Positions 15,765 to 25,993 of a stretch of DNA of 64,000 nt are shown in pieces; position 1 is the first letter of the stretch; the number at the start of each line of letters is the position of its first letter. Source of the DNA: Pseudomonas sp. S30 (GTDB taxonomy: Bacteria; Pseudomonadota; Gammaproteobacteria; Pseudomonadales; Pseudomonadaceae); contig NZ_JACVTO010000011.1 in the NCBI RefSeq assembly GCF_016518545.1, positions 110,586-174,585 of the forward strand, written 5' to 3'. The notes below the pieces were generated by a model. The model did not search any database. It worked only from the letters and a program-made list of their open reading frames with translations, and was not told the DNA's origin. Made by a program: the position numbers and the translations under genes.

Positions 15765-18409
15765 GGGGCGTCGCTGTCGGGCTGTGGGGGCAAGGGCAAG
15801 CATAGAGTGATGCAGGTGCCCTGGCCATCGATGCCGTCGCCCACCAGAATGCTGCCACCGTGCGCGCCGATCATGCCCTGGCAGATGGCCAGGCCCAGAC
15901 CGGTGCCCTGGCCGCCGCGGTCGCCGCGGGCCGCGGTGTAGAACATGTCGAAGATCCTTTCGCGCTCAGCGAGTGGAATTCCCGGTCCCTGGTCGGCCAC
16001 CGCGAGGCACAGCCGGGCCTGCTCGACATTGACGCGCAGCTCCAGGCGGCCCTCCTGCGGCGAGAAACGCGCGGCATTTTCCAGGACGTTGACCAGCGCC
16101 TGCTCGATCAGCGCGGCGTGCACGAACAGCAGCGGCAGTTCGGCAGGGACCTCGGTATGCACCTGCAGAGGCGCCAGCACCGACCGCAGGCGATGCAGGG
16201 CGCTGCCGACGATATCGCCAGGGGCTACCCAGTCGCGGGCCAGCTTCAGGCTGCCGTGGCCCAGACGGGTCATGTCCAGCAGGTTCTGGATGTAGCGGTC
16301 CAGACGCTCGGCCTCGTTGCGGGTGCCTTCGAGCAGGTCGCGGCGATCGTCGACGGGGATCGCCTCGCCCAGCGCCAGCAGGCTGTCGATACTCCCGCGC
16401 ATGGCGGTCAGCGGCGTGCGCAGGTCATGGGACACCGAAGCGAGCAAGGCGCTGCGCAGTTGTTCGGTCTCGCCCTGCAGGCGCGCGGCCTCGAGCTGTT
16501 CGCCCAGGCGGGCGCGGGCCAGGGCCTGGGCCAGGGGCTCGGCCAGCGCCATCAAGCGCCGTCGGCGTTGGGCGCTCAGCGGCTCGTCACCGCTGGCCCG
16601 CACGCCCAGCAACGCCAGCGTCGTCTCGTCCACGGCCAACGGCCACCACCACCAGCGGCCATTGGGCAATGTATCGCTGCCCTGCCCGGCCGCCTGGCCA
16701 TGCTGCCAGGCCCAGTCCGCTGCGGCTCGCTCGTTGTCGCTGAACGTCTGCGCAGCACCACCGGCCACTTGCAACAGGCCCTCGCCGTCGCGCTCGAGCA
16801 GACACACGTCGAGGTCCCGGGTGTCACCCAGGTGCTGACTGGCCGCACTGAACACCGCCTGGCGATCGGTGGCGACGGTGAGCCGGCGCGACAGGTCGAG
16901 CAGTTGTCGCGTCTCGCCCTGGGTCTCGCGCAGCGCCTGCAACTGTCGCCGCTGGCGAGCGGCGAGGTTGCCGGTCAGGGCTGCCATCAGGAGAAAGAAC
17001 ACCAGCGTCAGCACGTCCTCTTCACGCTGGATGCTCAGGGAGAAACTGGGTGGGATGAACAGGAAGTCGTAGCTCAGAAACGACATCACGGCACACGCCA
17101 GCGCCGGGCCCAGGCTGCTGCGCACGGCCACCAGCAGCACGGCGGCGAGGAACACCAGGGAGATGTTCGGCAGCGCCAGGACGCCGGACACGCCCCAGGC
17201 CAGGCCAGCGGCCAGCAACGTGGCCAACAGCGCCAGCAGGTAATGCCGCCACACCCAGACCCGCTGGACCGCCAGACTCGCCGGCTCGCGCGGCTCGTCG
17301 CGGTCCAGCACGTTGATCTCCAGGCCACGGCTGTCGCGCAACAGTCGCGCCGCGACACCCGCACCGAACAAGCGGCGGCGCAAACGACGACGGGACTGAC
17401 CGACCAGCACCAGGCTGGCCCGCCGTTCCAGCGCATGCTGCACCAGGGTTCGCGCCACTTCACCGGCGCGCAGCACCACCACTTCGCCGCCCAACCGCTC
17501 GGCGAGCTGCTGTGCGGCTTGCAGGCGCTGGCGTGCGCTTTCGTCGGCGAGCCCGCCGTTGTCCACGTGCACGGCGCTCCAGGGCAGATGGCGGCGCTGA
17601 GCGACACGACTGGCATGACGCACCAGGCGCTCGGCCTGGGAGTCGCCGTCGATGCCCACCAGCAGTCGCCCGCGCAGCGTCGGCGCCTGCTCGCCGCGTT
17701 GCCGATAGCCATGGGCGAGATCGGCATCCACCTGGGCAGCGGCGGTCTGCATGGCCAACTCGCGCAGGGCGGTGAGGTTGGTCTGGGAGAAGAACGCGTC
17801 GATCGCAGCCCGCGCCTGCTCGGGCACGTAGACCTTGCCTTCGCGCAGGCGCTCGAGCAGTTCGCGTGGCGGCAGGTCGATCAGCACCAGCTCGAAGGCT
17901 TCCTGCACCACCCAATCCGGAACGGTTTCGCGCACCTGCACGCCGGTGATGTCGCGAATCTTGTCGTTGAGGCTCTCCAGGTGCTGCACGTTGACCGTGG
18001 TGTATACATCGACGCCCGCGGCCAACAGCTCCTGCACATCCTGCCAGCGCTTGGCGTGACGGCTGCCGGGCGCGTTGCTGTGGGCCAGTTCGTCGACCAG
18101 CGCCAGGCGCGGCGCGGCGTGCAACAGCGCATCGAGGTCCATTTCTTCGAGGACCACGCCGCGGTACTCGCGACGCAGCAGCGGTTGGTGAGGCAGGCCG
18201 CCGAGCAGCGCCTCGGTCTCGCTGCGCCCATGGGTTTCCACCACCGCGGCCACCACCCCCACGCCTTGGCGTTGCAGGGCATGGGCGGCCTGCAGCATGG
18301 CGAAGGTCTTGCCCACGCCGGGAGCCGCGCCAAGGAACACCTTCAGCCGGCCGCGACCGGTGCGAGGCAGGCCAGCCAGCAAGGCATCGGCGCGTGAAGC
18401 ATCACTCAT
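15761..18409 (-). CDS. kdpD: Sensor histidine kinase KdpD
   Basis: An 882-residue K+/turgor sensor kinase of standard architecture. The N-terminal KdpD domain has Walker A (GAAPGVGKT, about 27-35), then a universal-stress-protein-like domain (GIDGDSQAERLVRHA), four closely spaced membrane helices (about 390-480), a GAF-like region, HisKA with acceptor His661 (SHDLRTPLTAM) and HATPase (NVLENAARFS, then GTGLGLAICQG). It is slightly shorter than the E. coli protein of about 894 residues, mostly in linkers. It follows kdpC after 88 bases and is translationally coupled to kdpE. Confidence 0.96.
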   Translation of the reverse strand: MSDASRADALLAGLPRTGRGRLKVFLGAAPGVGKTFAMLQAAHALQRQGVGVVAAVVETHGRSETEALLGGLPHQPLLRREYRGVVLEEMDLDALLHAAPRLALVDELAHSNAPGSRHAKRWQDVQELLAAGVDVYTTVNVQHLESLNDKIRDITGVQVRETVPDWVVQEAFELVLIDLPPRELLERLREGKVYVPEQARAAIDAFFSQTNLTALRELAMQTAAAQVDADLAHGYRQRGEQAPTLRGRLLVGIDGDSQAERLVRHASRVAQRRHLPWSAVHVDNGGLADESARQRLQAAQQLAERLGGEVVVLRAGEVARTLVQHALERRASLVLVGQSRRRLRRRLFGAGVAARLLRDSRGLEINVLDRDEPREPASLAVQRVWVWRHYLLALLATLLAAGLAWGVSGVLALPNISLVFLAAVLLVAVRSSLGPALACAVMSFLSYDFLFIPPSFSLSIQREEDVLTLVFFLLMAALTGNLAARQRRQLQALRETQGETRQLLDLSRRLTVATDRQAVFSAASQHLGDTRDLDVCLLERDGEGLLQVAGGAAQTFSDNERAAADWAWQHGQAAGQGSDTLPNGRWWWWPLAVDETTLALLGVRASGDEPLSAQRRRRLMALAEPLAQALARARLGEQLEAARLQGETEQLRSALLASVSHDLRTPLTAMRGSIDSLLALGEAIPVDDRRDLLEGTRNEAERLDRYIQNLLDMTRLGHGSLKLARDWVAPGDIVGSALHRLRSVLAPLQVHTEVPAELPLLFVHAALIEQALVNVLENAARFSPQEGRLELRVNVEQARLCLAVADQGPGIPLAERERIFDMFYTAARGDRGGQGTGLGLAICQGMIGAHGGSILVGDGIDGQGTCITLCLPLPPQPDSDAP

Positions 18410-18497
18410 GGACAGTCCTTCGGATCAGGGAATTGCGCACGCAAGGCCGCTGCTGGCAGCGGCCTCGCCGGTAAGGACTCGACACGCAACGGGCGCC

Positions 18498-19061
18498 TCA
18501 CTCACTGCCTCGGGCCGCCAATCGCTCCAGCGCCTGATTCAGGACCAGGACATTGACCACGGGCGGTCCGACCAATGGCCGCAGAGTGGCCTCATCGACC
18601 AGCGCTTGCAAGCGCTGCGCGGGTATTTGCCGCGCCGCAGCCACCCGCGGCACCTGGTAGGCCACCGCCTCGGGCGGCAAGTGCGGATCCAGGCCACTGC
18701 CGGAGGTGGTCAGCAGTGCCTGCGGCACCGGTCCCAGGGCCGGCTGGTACAGCGTCTGGGCGTCGGCCTGGACGCGCTGGGCCAGGGCCGGATTGCTCGG
18801 GGCCAGGTTGCTGGCGCTGCTCGACACCGTGGCGAAGGCCCCGGCCGAGGGCCGGGAATGGAACCAGCCATCACCGTCGAAGGCCTGGGCGATCAACGCC
18901 GAGCCGCGAACCTGGCCCTGGGCATCGCGCACCAGGCTGCCATTGGCCTGATCGGGAAACGCCACCTGGGCGATGCCGGTCACCGTCAGCGGGTACAGCA
19001 CACCGGTGACCAGGGTCATCAGAACCAGCAGGCTGACTGCCGGACGCAGATAGGTACTCAT
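18498..19061 (-). CDS. kdpC: K+-transporting ATPase subunit KdpC
   Basis: A 187-residue subunit of the KdpFABC pump. One N-terminal membrane helix (about residues 9-30, [20 protein letters not shown]) is followed by a soluble domain with the family signatures ([22 protein letters not shown] and LVLNQALE). KdpC stabilises the complex and increases ATP affinity of KdpB. It lies 13 bases after kdpB and is the usual length. Confidence 0.96.
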   Translation of the reverse strand: MSTYLRPAVSLLVLMTLVTGVLYPLTVTGIAQVAFPDQANGSLVRDAQGQVRGSALIAQAFDGDGWFHSRPSAGAFATVSSSASNLAPSNPALAQRVQADAQTLYQPALGPVPQALLTTSGSGLDPHLPPEAVAYQVPRVAAARQIPAQRLQALVDEATLRPLVGPPVVNVLVLNQALERLAARGSE

Positions 19062-19074
19062 GTTCGTCTCTCCT

Positions 19075-21126
19075 TCAGACCAGGTGCAGGGCAGTGAGCA
19101 GCATGTCGATCAACTTGATCCCGGCGAAGGGTACGAGGATGCCGCCCACGCCATAGATCAGCAGGTTGCGCCGCAGCAGTTGCGCAGCGCTCGCCGCCTG
19201 CACCCGCACACCGCGCAGGGCCAGGGGAATCAGCACCACGATGATCAGCGCATTGAACACGATGGCCGAGAGGATCGCGCTTTGCGGGCTGGTCAGCCCC
19301 ATGAGGTTGAGTGCGCCCAGCTGCGGGTAGATCGAGGCGAACAGCGCCGGCAGGATGGCGAAGTACTTGGCCACGTCGTTGGCGATGGAAAAAGTGGTCA
19401 GCGCGCCTCGGGTGACCAGCAGCGCCTTGCCCACCTGGACCACGTCCAGCAGCTTGGTCGGGTCGCTGTCCAGGTCGACCATGTTGGCCGCCTCGCGCGC
19501 CGCCTGGGTGCCATCGTTCATGGCCATGCCGACATCCGCCTGGGCCAGCGCCGGCGCGTCGTTGGCGCCGTCACCGCACATCGCCACCAGCCGTCCATCG
19601 TTCTGCTCCTGGCGAATGCGCGCCAGTTTCTTTTCCGGCGTCGCCTCGGCGAGCACGTCGTCCACGCCGGCCTCGGCGGCGATGGCCGCAGCGGTGAGCG
19701 GGTTGTCGCCGGTCACCATCACGGTGCGAATGCCCAGCTTGCGCAGTTCGGCGAAGCGCTCGCGGATGCCGGGCTTGACCACGTCCTTGAGATGGATCAC
19801 ACCCAGCAGGCGCTTGTCCAGGCATACCAGCAAGGGCGTGCCACCGCTCTGGGCGATGCGCTCCACCTCGCGGGCCAAGGGCGCCGGCATGTCCATGCGC
19901 TGCAGGCCGACGAACGCCAGGACCGCGTCCACCGCGCCCTTGCGGTATCGACGCTGCTCGAAATCGATGCCCGACAGGCGCGTCTCAGCACTGAAGGCGA
20001 TGGCCTGGTACTGCGCGGCCGGCGGCTCGACGAAGTCGTGCAACTGGCGCAGGTACTCGACGATCGACTTGCCTTCTGCCGTGTCGTCGGCCAGCGAGGC
20101 GAGCAAGGCGCCCTGCCCCAGTTCCTTGGCGGTGACGCCGGGAGCGGCGTGCAGGGCAGAACACCGGCGGTTGCCGAACGTGATGGTGCCGGTCTTGTCG
20201 AGCATCAGCGTGTGCACATCGCCCGCCGCTTCAACGGCCCGGCCGGAACGGGCGATGACGTTCAGCCGTACCAGACGGTCCATGCCGGCGATGCCGATGG
20301 CCGAAAGCAGGCCGCCGATGGTGGTCGGAATCAGGGTCACCAGCAAGGCGGCCAGGAAGATCAGCGGCAGGCTGCCGCCGTTGAAGCGGGCGAACGGCTG
20401 CAGGGTGACCACCACGATCAGGAACACCAGGGTCAGGCCGATCAGCAGAATGTCCAGGGCGATCTCGTTGGGCGTCTTCTGCCGTTTCGCGCCCTCCACC
20501 AGGGCGATCATGCGGTCCAGGGTGGATTCGCCAGGGTTGCTGGTAATGCGGATCAGCAGCCAGTCGGAGACCACCCGGGTATTGCCGGTGACCGCTGAGC
20601 GATCGCCACCGGACTCTCGAATCACCGGCGCCGATTCACCGGTGATGGCGGCCTCGTTGACCGCAGCGATGCCTTCGAGCACTTCGCCGTCGCCCGGAAT
20701 CAGTTCACCGGCGACCACGCGGACCACGTCGTCCTTGCGCAAGGTGCTGGCCGGGACGCTTTCGAAGTACCCATCGGCGTTGCGGCGCTGGGCCGACAGG
20801 CCTTGGCTGCCGGCCTTCAGGCTGTCGGCCCGGGCCTTGCCGCGCCCTTCTGCCAGGGCTTCGGCGAAGTTGGCGAACAGCACGGTGAACCATAGCCACA
20901 GGGCGATCTGCACCGCTACGGACAGGCTCACGCCGTTGTTGGGCAGCAGGCACAGCACGGTGGTCAGCAAGGCGGTGAGGGCCACCACCAGCATCACCGG
21001 CGAGCGCTTGAGCTGGCGCGGGTCGAGCTTGACGAAGGCCTGCACCAGCGCCGGTCGCCAGAGGGCGGCAAAGCGCGTCTGGTCGACCGCCTGGGAGGCT
21101 TTGACTTCAGGAAGGGGCATGTTCAT
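19075..21126 (-). CDS. kdpB: K+-transporting P-type ATPase catalytic subunit KdpB
   Basis: A 683-residue P-type ATPase that drives K+ uptake. The phosphorylated aspartate is Asp310 ([10 protein letters not shown]), the actuator motif is TGES at 162-165, and the P-domain hinge [19 protein letters not shown] is present, with about seven membrane helices. Two in-frame ATGs occur at the start; the first (21126) has AGGA seven bases upstream and is preferred. It lies 10 bases after kdpA and 13 before kdpC. Confidence 0.97.
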   Translation of the reverse strand: MNMPLPEVKASQAVDQTRFAALWRPALVQAFVKLDPRQLKRSPVMLVVALTALLTTVLCLLPNNGVSLSVAVQIALWLWFTVLFANFAEALAEGRGKARADSLKAGSQGLSAQRRNADGYFESVPASTLRKDDVVRVVAGELIPGDGEVLEGIAAVNEAAITGESAPVIRESGGDRSAVTGNTRVVSDWLLIRITSNPGESTLDRMIALVEGAKRQKTPNEIALDILLIGLTLVFLIVVVTLQPFARFNGGSLPLIFLAALLVTLIPTTIGGLLSAIGIAGMDRLVRLNVIARSGRAVEAAGDVHTLMLDKTGTITFGNRRCSALHAAPGVTAKELGQGALLASLADDTAEGKSIVEYLRQLHDFVEPPAAQYQAIAFSAETRLSGIDFEQRRYRKGAVDAVLAFVGLQRMDMPAPLAREVERIAQSGGTPLLVCLDKRLLGVIHLKDVVKPGIRERFAELRKLGIRTVMVTGDNPLTAAAIAAEAGVDDVLAEATPEKKLARIRQEQNDGRLVAMCGDGANDAPALAQADVGMAMNDGTQAAREAANMVDLDSDPTKLLDVVQVGKALLVTRGALTTFSIANDVAKYFAILPALFASIYPQLGALNLMGLTSPQSAILSAIVFNALIIVVLIPLALRGVRVQAASAAQLLRRNLLIYGVGGILVPFAGIKLIDMLLTALHLV

Positions 21127-21136
21127 GTTCGGATCC

Positions 21137-22831
21137 TCAGAAACCCAGGCTCAGCTGTTCGGCGATCGGCCCCAGGGCCAGGGTCGGCAGGAAGGTCAAG
21201 CCCCCCACCAGGATGATGGTGACCAGCAGCAGGCCGGCGAACAGCGGACCGTGCGTAGGAAAACTGTTCTGGCTCTGCGGCGCGGTGTTCTTCGCCGCCA
21301 GGCTACCGGCCAGCGCCAGCACCGGAAGGATGTAGCCGAAGCGGCCGATGAGCATGGCCAGGCCGAGCATCAGGTTGTGGAACACCGTATTGGCACTGAA
21401 GCCGCCGAACGCCGAGCCGTTGTTGGCCGTGGCCGAGGTGTAGGCGTAGAGCAACTGGCTGAACCCGTGAGGCCCGGGGTTGCTCACCGCACCCGCCGGC
21501 CCAGGCAGGCTGGCGGCGATGGCGCCGAGCACCAGCACGCCCACCGGCATCACCAGCAAGGTGGCCACCAGCAGTTGCACTTCGCGGGCTTGCAGCTTCT
21601 TGCCCAGGTATTCGGGCGTACGGCCGATCATCAGGCCGGCCAGGAACACCGCGATCAACACGAACAGCAGCATGCCGTAGAGCCCGGCACCCACCCCGCC
21701 GAAGATCACCTCGCCGACCATCATGTTGACCAGCGCTACCATGCCGGTGAGCGGATTGAGGCTGTCGTGCATGGCGTTGACCGATCCATTGGAGGCCGCG
21801 GTCGTGGTCACTGCCCACAGCACGCTGGCGGTGGTGCCGAAGCGACTTTCCTTGCCCTCCATGGGTGCGCTCTGTTGCACCTGGGCACTTTCCAGGCTCG
21901 GATTGGGCTGGTGCTCGGACCACAGGCCGACGGCGCCGCCGATCAGGAACAGGCCCAGCATGCAGGCCAGGATCGCCCGACTCTGGCGCAGGTCCTTGAC
22001 GTAGTGGCCGAAGGTGAAGACCAGCGCCACCGGGATCAGGATGATCGACGCCACCTCGAACAGGTTGCTCCAGGCCGTGGGGTTTTCGAAGGGATGGGCC
22101 GAGTTGACGCCGAAGAAACCCCCGCCATTGGTCCCCAACTGCTTGATCGCGATCTGACTGGCGGCCGGGCCGAGCGGGATGCTCTGGTCGGCGCCTTGCA
22201 AGGTGAAGGCATGGGCATAGTCGGCGAAGGTCTGCGGCACGCCCTGCCAGACCAGCAACAGCGCCAGCACCAGGCACAGAGGTAGTAGGCCGTAGAGGGT
22301 GGCGCGGGTCATGTCGACCCAGAAGTTGCCCAGCTCATGCGTCGAGCGCCGGGCGATCCCACGACACAGCGCGACCAGCACCGCCAGGCCAGTGGCCGCA
22401 CTGACGAAGTTCTGCACGGTCAGGCCGATCATCTGACTCAGGTAGCTCAGCGACGCTTCGCCGCTATAGGCCTGCCAGTTGGTGTTGGTCATGAAACTGA
22501 CCGCCGTGTTGAACGCCAGCGACCACTCTTGTCCCGGCAGGTGCTGCGGGTTCAGTGGCAGCGTGCCTTGGAGCATCAGTACGGCGAACAGCAGGAGGAA
22601 ACCGGCCAGGTTGAAGGCCAGCAAGGCAAGGCCATACTGCTTCCAGTCATGGGCCTGATCACTGCGGATCCCGGCCACGCGATAGCACCCGCGCTCCACC
22701 GGCCCCAGCAGCGGCGACAGCCAGGTGCGTTGGCCTTCCATGACCTTGTAGTAGAAACGGCCGAGCCAGGGTGCCGGCAGCAGCACCAGGACCAAGAAGG
22801 CCAGCAGCAATGCGAAGTCGTAGCTGTGCAT
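21137..22831 (-). CDS. kdpA: K+-transporting ATPase K+-binding subunit KdpA
   Basis: A 564-residue integral membrane subunit, homologous to the superfamily of K+ transporters, that holds the selectivity filter. The four pore-loop regions are recognisable: [45 protein letters not shown] and [18 protein letters not shown], each near a conserved glycine. It lies nine bases after kdpF. Length and motifs fit the family throughout. Confidence 0.97.
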   Translation of the reverse strand: MHSYDFALLLAFLVLVLLPAPWLGRFYYKVMEGQRTWLSPLLGPVERGCYRVAGIRSDQAHDWKQYGLALLAFNLAGFLLLFAVLMLQGTLPLNPQHLPGQEWSLAFNTAVSFMTNTNWQAYSGEASLSYLSQMIGLTVQNFVSAATGLAVLVALCRGIARRSTHELGNFWVDMTRATLYGLLPLCLVLALLLVWQGVPQTFADYAHAFTLQGADQSIPLGPAASQIAIKQLGTNGGGFFGVNSAHPFENPTAWSNLFEVASIILIPVALVFTFGHYVKDLRQSRAILACMLGLFLIGGAVGLWSEHQPNPSLESAQVQQSAPMEGKESRFGTTASVLWAVTTTAASNGSVNAMHDSLNPLTGMVALVNMMVGEVIFGGVGAGLYGMLLFVLIAVFLAGLMIGRTPEYLGKKLQAREVQLLVATLLVMPVGVLVLGAIAASLPGPAGAVSNPGPHGFSQLLYAYTSATANNGSAFGGFSANTVFHNLMLGLAMLIGRFGYILPVLALAGSLAAKNTAPQSQNSFPTHGPLFAGLLLVTIILVGGLTFLPTLALGPIAEQLSLGF

Positions 22832-22840
22832 GGCCGCTCC

Positions 22841-22930
22841 CTAGCCGCGATCGGCGCGCAGCAGCGCCACCAGCAAATAGATGGATAGCGCCACTGCCAG
22901 CAGCAGTGACAGGCCGTCGAGCATGTTCAT
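22841..22930 (-). CDS. kdpF: KdpF small membrane subunit
   Basis: A 29-residue hydrophobic peptide (one helix from LDGLSLLLAVALSIYLLVAL, basic C-terminus ADRG) directly before kdpA. This is the size and place of KdpF, which stabilises the KdpFABC complex. A GGGAG element lies eight to nine bases upstream of the first ATG; a second ATG two codons later is also possible. Automatic annotation often misses it because of its length. Confidence 0.88.
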   Translation of the reverse strand: MNMLDGLSLLLAVALSIYLLVALLRADRG

Positions 22931-23022
22931 CGATGAATCTCCCCGTCGTGCGGCATGGGCCGCTGTGGGGGCAATTGTCCGAGGCGGGGGCGTAAAGGAA
23001 CGAGAGCGAGGGCCGTTCGAAC

Positions 23023-23040
23023 CCATAAAGAATGCGTAAA
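23023..23040 (-). promoter_or_regulatory. Probable KdpE operator upstream of kdpF
   Basis: On the minus strand TTTACGCATTCTTTATGG contains two TTTA(C/T)G half sites offset by 11 bp, one helical turn. As I recall it, the E. coli kdp operator has TTTATA and TTTACA half sites with the same 11-bp offset, which is normal for OmpR-family tandem binding. It lies 93 bases upstream of the kdpF start. The core promoter downstream of it could not be assigned with confidence. Confidence 0.6.
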
Positions 23041-23158
23041 GATCGACGCCGACGCCGCAGGCCAGCGCCTGTCGGCGGCGGCCTGGACCCCTGTGGCGAG
23101 CTGGGAGCGATGTGCACGAAGGCTGAAGCGGGTTCGAACGCAGCGGGGCGTGGGCAGA

Positions 23159-24226
23159 TCAGCGTTCTGACTGCGCCGGGGGTGGTGGGACCTGCCCGGC
23201 GTCACGGGTCCAGTCGAGCAACAGGCTGTAGCCCACCGCCAGCAGGGTGGGACCGATGAACAGGCCGATGAAGCCGAAGGCGATGAGCCCGCCGAACACA
23301 CCGAGCAGCACGATCACCAGTGGCAGGTCGCCGCCGCGGCTGATCAGGTAGGGCTTGAGCACGTTGTCCACGCCACTGATCACGAACGTACCCCAGATGC
23401 CCAGAAACACCGCCATGCCATACTCGCCTTTCCACACCAGCCAGGCAGTGGCCGGAATCCATGCCAGCGGCGGGCCCATGGGAATCAGGCTGAGCATGAA
23501 GGTCACCAGACCCAGCACGATCGCCCCAGGGATGCCGGCAATGAGGAATCCGATCAGGGCCAGCAGGGCCTGGGCCGCCGCCGTGCCGATCACGCCGTTC
23601 ACCACGCGCTGTACGGTGCCCGCCACCAGCAGGATGTAATAGTCGGCGCGCTCGCCTACCAGCCGCAGCAGCAGGCGCTGCACGAAGGCCGCCAGGCGCG
23701 GCCCGTCGCGGTAGAAGAAGAATACGAAGATCAGGCTCAGGGTGAGTTCCAGCACGCCGCCGCCGATCTGCGCGCTGCGTGCCAGCAGCCAGTTACCGAC
23801 CTGGCCGAAGTACGGCTTGGCCGAAGCGAGCAAGGCGGCGCCCTGCTGGTCGAGCGACTGCCACCAGGCGACCAGGCGCTCGCCGACGAAGGGCAGCCCG
23901 GCCACCCACTCGGGCGCATCGGGCAGGCCATCGACCTGGACATCGCGCACGAACAGCGTGGCGTCACGCACGTGGTCCGCCAGATTGAAGCCCAGCCACA
24001 CCAGCGGCAACGCCACCAGCAGGATCCAGACTGCGGTGAGCAGGCTGGCCGCGAGCGTCTCGCGCCCGCCCAGCCAGCGCGTCAGCAGACGCATCAGCGG
24101 CCAGCTGGCGAAGGCCAGGATCGCGCCCCAGAGCAGCGCCGAGATGAACGGCGCCATGACCCACAGCGCAGCGCCCAGCAACGCCAGCAGCAGGATCTGT
24201 ACCAGCAGGCGGTCAGTGTTGGCCAT
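23159..24226 (-). CDS. AI-2E family (YdiK/PerM-like) inner-membrane transporter
   Basis: A 355-residue protein of the AI-2E_transport family (PF01594), with about eight membrane helices. It opens with hydrophobic stretches (LLVQILLLALLGAALWVMAPF), has a central soluble segment (about 95-150), and family motifs GIPGAIVLGLVTFMLSLIP and GPPLAWIPA, then a C-terminal pair with VIVLLGVFGGL. Members have been linked to AI-2 export or Na+/H+ antiport, and the substrate here is unknown. It starts 12 bases after the DUF4892 gene, with which it is likely cotranscribed. Confidence 0.87.
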   Translation of the reverse strand: MANTDRLLVQILLLALLGAALWVMAPFISALLWGAILAFASWPLMRLLTRWLGGRETLAASLLTAVWILLVALPLVWLGFNLADHVRDATLFVRDVQVDGLPDAPEWVAGLPFVGERLVAWWQSLDQQGAALLASAKPYFGQVGNWLLARSAQIGGGVLELTLSLIFVFFFYRDGPRLAAFVQRLLLRLVGERADYYILLVAGTVQRVVNGVIGTAAAQALLALIGFLIAGIPGAIVLGLVTFMLSLIPMGPPLAWIPATAWLVWKGEYGMAVFLGIWGTFVISGVDNVLKPYLISRGGDLPLVIVLLGVFGGLIAFGFIGLFIGPTLLAVGYSLLLDWTRDAGQVPPPPAQSER

Positions 24227-24238
24227 GGCTGCGCTCGC

Positions 24239-25033
24239 TCAACGAATCAGTTCCAGATGCATGCCCTCGGTGGCAGCGCTGCCGATTTCCAGTCGCGCGC
24301 TGCGCACGCCTGCCTTCACCAGTTGCTCACGCCAGGCCTCGGCCTGGGCGCCACTGAGACTGGCACGCAAGGTGCTGTCCAGATTCAGGCTGCGCGCCAG
24401 CAACAGGACCCAGGCCGGGCGCGGTTCGGACAGGTCGGCGTAGTCCAGCTTGCCGGTGTCGCGCATCTCGCGCAGCACCGTGGCCGGCGTGGGCAGCACT
24501 TCGCCTAGTGGGCGTTCGGCGACGAACTGCTCGATGTGCAGGTACGCGCGGCGATTACCGCGGGTGACACTGTACAAGGCCACCAGCGTATCGGCCTCGT
24601 CGGCCGAGCGACGCAGCAGGATGAAGGCCTGCCGCTCGTCGCCGCCATTGAGACGCGCATTGCCGAACACGTCGTTGGCCCAGATGCTGGCTTCGCCGCA
24701 GTCGCGGCCCTGGCACCAGAACAGCGGGTAGCCGCCGTCGGCCTGCAGCGCCTCGCGGGCGCTGGTGAACGCCTCCCGCGCCGTGCGCTCCACGGGCAGT
24801 TCATAGGTGACCGAGCTGACCTGGCCACGGCTTTCGATCTTGCTGTCGACTCTCAGCCGACCGCTGATCTTGCGCACAGGGCCCATGGGGTAGACGCGCT
24901 CCTGCTCGACGGCCGGACGCTGGTCGACCCGTCGGGCGTCGAGCGGTACCGGCAACTCGCCGGCCCAGAGCGCAGGGCTGGCGACGGTGAAACAGACGGC
25001 GATCACGCCGCGCAGAATCGACGGCATGGTCAT
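24239..25033 (-). CDS. DUF4892 family periplasmic/envelope protein
   Basis: A 264-residue protein with an N-terminal signal peptide (ILRGVIAVCFTVASPALWAGE, cleavage after AWA-like site near residue 25). The remainder resembles the Pseudomonas DUF4892 family: a conserved segment with RKISGRLRVDSKIESRGQVS and later FWCQGRDCGEASIWAN, where two cysteines in CQGRDC may form a disulfide. The C-terminal about 60 residues look like an OmpA/BON-type alpha-beta fold. AGGA lies seven bases before the first ATG. Function unknown; exported location inferred from the signal peptide. Confidence 0.75.
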   Translation of the reverse strand: MTMPSILRGVIAVCFTVASPALWAGELPVPLDARRVDQRPAVEQERVYPMGPVRKISGRLRVDSKIESRGQVSSVTYELPVERTAREAFTSAREALQADGGYPLFWCQGRDCGEASIWANDVFGNARLNGGDERQAFILLRRSADEADTLVALYSVTRGNRRAYLHIEQFVAERPLGEVLPTPATVLREMRDTGKLDYADLSEPRPAWVLLLARSLNLDSTLRASLSGAQAEAWREQLVKAGVRSARLEIGSAATEGMHLELIR

Positions 25034-25138
25034 TGGCCGTCCTTGCGACGCAGGCCGCGGTGAGGTGCCTGTAGAACTGGCATGTGCATGGTTTCTCCCT
25101 GATCAACCCGTCAAGCCTCGGCACTTGTCCGGGTCAAG

Positions 25139-25993
25139 TCAAGCCAAGCCGAAGAAGCGATTGAAACAGTCTGCAACAAGGGCCGCGCCCTGCTCGTCGT
25201 TCAGGTGCAGGTGGTGACCGCCGGGCAGCGTCACCTGCTCGAAGGGCAACTGCTCCAGCAGGCTGGCGTGGCGCACCAGCATGCCCTGCTCGGCCACCAC
25301 CAGGCAGGTCGGGCACTGAATGCGCTGCACGAAGGCCATGGCCTGGGCCGGATTCAGCCGCACTGGCGATGGCAGGGTCAGGCGGCTGTCGCTTCGCCAA
25401 CTGTAGCCGCCCGCCACGGGCATCAGCCCGCGCTGGGCGAGCAGCTCGGCGGCCTCGTGGCTGACCGCAACCATCCCTTTCATGCGCGCCTGCACCCCTT
25501 GCTCCAGCGTGGAGTACACCGACTTGCGCTTGCCATCCAGGCGCAGCTGCGCCTGCAGAGCCATGCCCAGCCGCTCGGCGGCCTCGTGCTCGCTCGCGGT
25601 AGGTGGCACGACACCGTCGATCAGCGCCAGGTGGCTGACCCGCTCAGGCAATGCACCGGCCAGTTGCACGCTGATCACCGCACCCAGCGAGTGGCCGAGC
25701 AGGGCGAATCGCGTCCAGCCCAGCTGGGCGGCCACTCTCAGCACATCGTGCACATAATCGGCCAGGTGATAGCTTGCGCCGATAGGACGGTGCTCGGAGC
25801 AGCCATGCCCGGCCAGGTCCAGGGCGACGATGCGCAGGCCTGCGAGTCGCGGCGCCAGGCGGGCGAAACTGTTGGCATTGTCGAGCCAGCCATGCAGCGC
25901 GATCACGGGCAGCCCATCGGCGGGCCCGAACAGGTGAGCGGCCAGCTCGATATGACCCAGGCTAAGGCGGATTTCCTCGGCCACCCTTGTCAT
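25139..25993 (-). CDS. Alpha/beta hydrolase
   Basis: A 284-residue alpha/beta-hydrolase-fold protein: oxyanion-loop HGWLDNANSF, nucleophile elbow GHSLGA, acid residue region CLVVAEQGML and catalytic His in LPGGHHLHL. It most resembles MhpC/esterase-type cytoplasmic hydrolases. The start at 25993 overlaps the stop of the upstream hydrolase gene (ATGA); the much longer open frame upstream runs within that gene and is not used. Substrate not predictable. Confidence 0.85.
   Translation of the reverse strand: MTRVAEEIRLSLGHIELAAHLFGPADGLPVIALHGWLDNANSFARLAPRLAGLRIVALDLAGHGCSEHRPIGASYHLADYVHDVLRVAAQLGWTRFALLGHSLGAVISVQLAGALPERVSHLALIDGVVPPTASEHEAAERLGMALQAQLRLDGKRKSVYSTLEQGVQARMKGMVAVSHEAAELLAQRGLMPVAGGYSWRSDSRLTLPSPVRLNPAQAMAFVQRIQCPTCLVVAEQGMLVRHASLLEQLPFEQVTLPGGHHLHLNDEQGAALVADCFNRFFGLA

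Noticed and set aside
15860..18397. 845-codon plus-strand open frame opposite kdpD
   Set aside because: Antisense shadow of kdpD, histidine/glutamine-rich, without a ribosome site.
19355..22285. 976-codon plus-strand open frame opposite kdpA and kdpB
   Set aside because: Antisense shadow spanning two real genes and their junction, with no recognisable domain.
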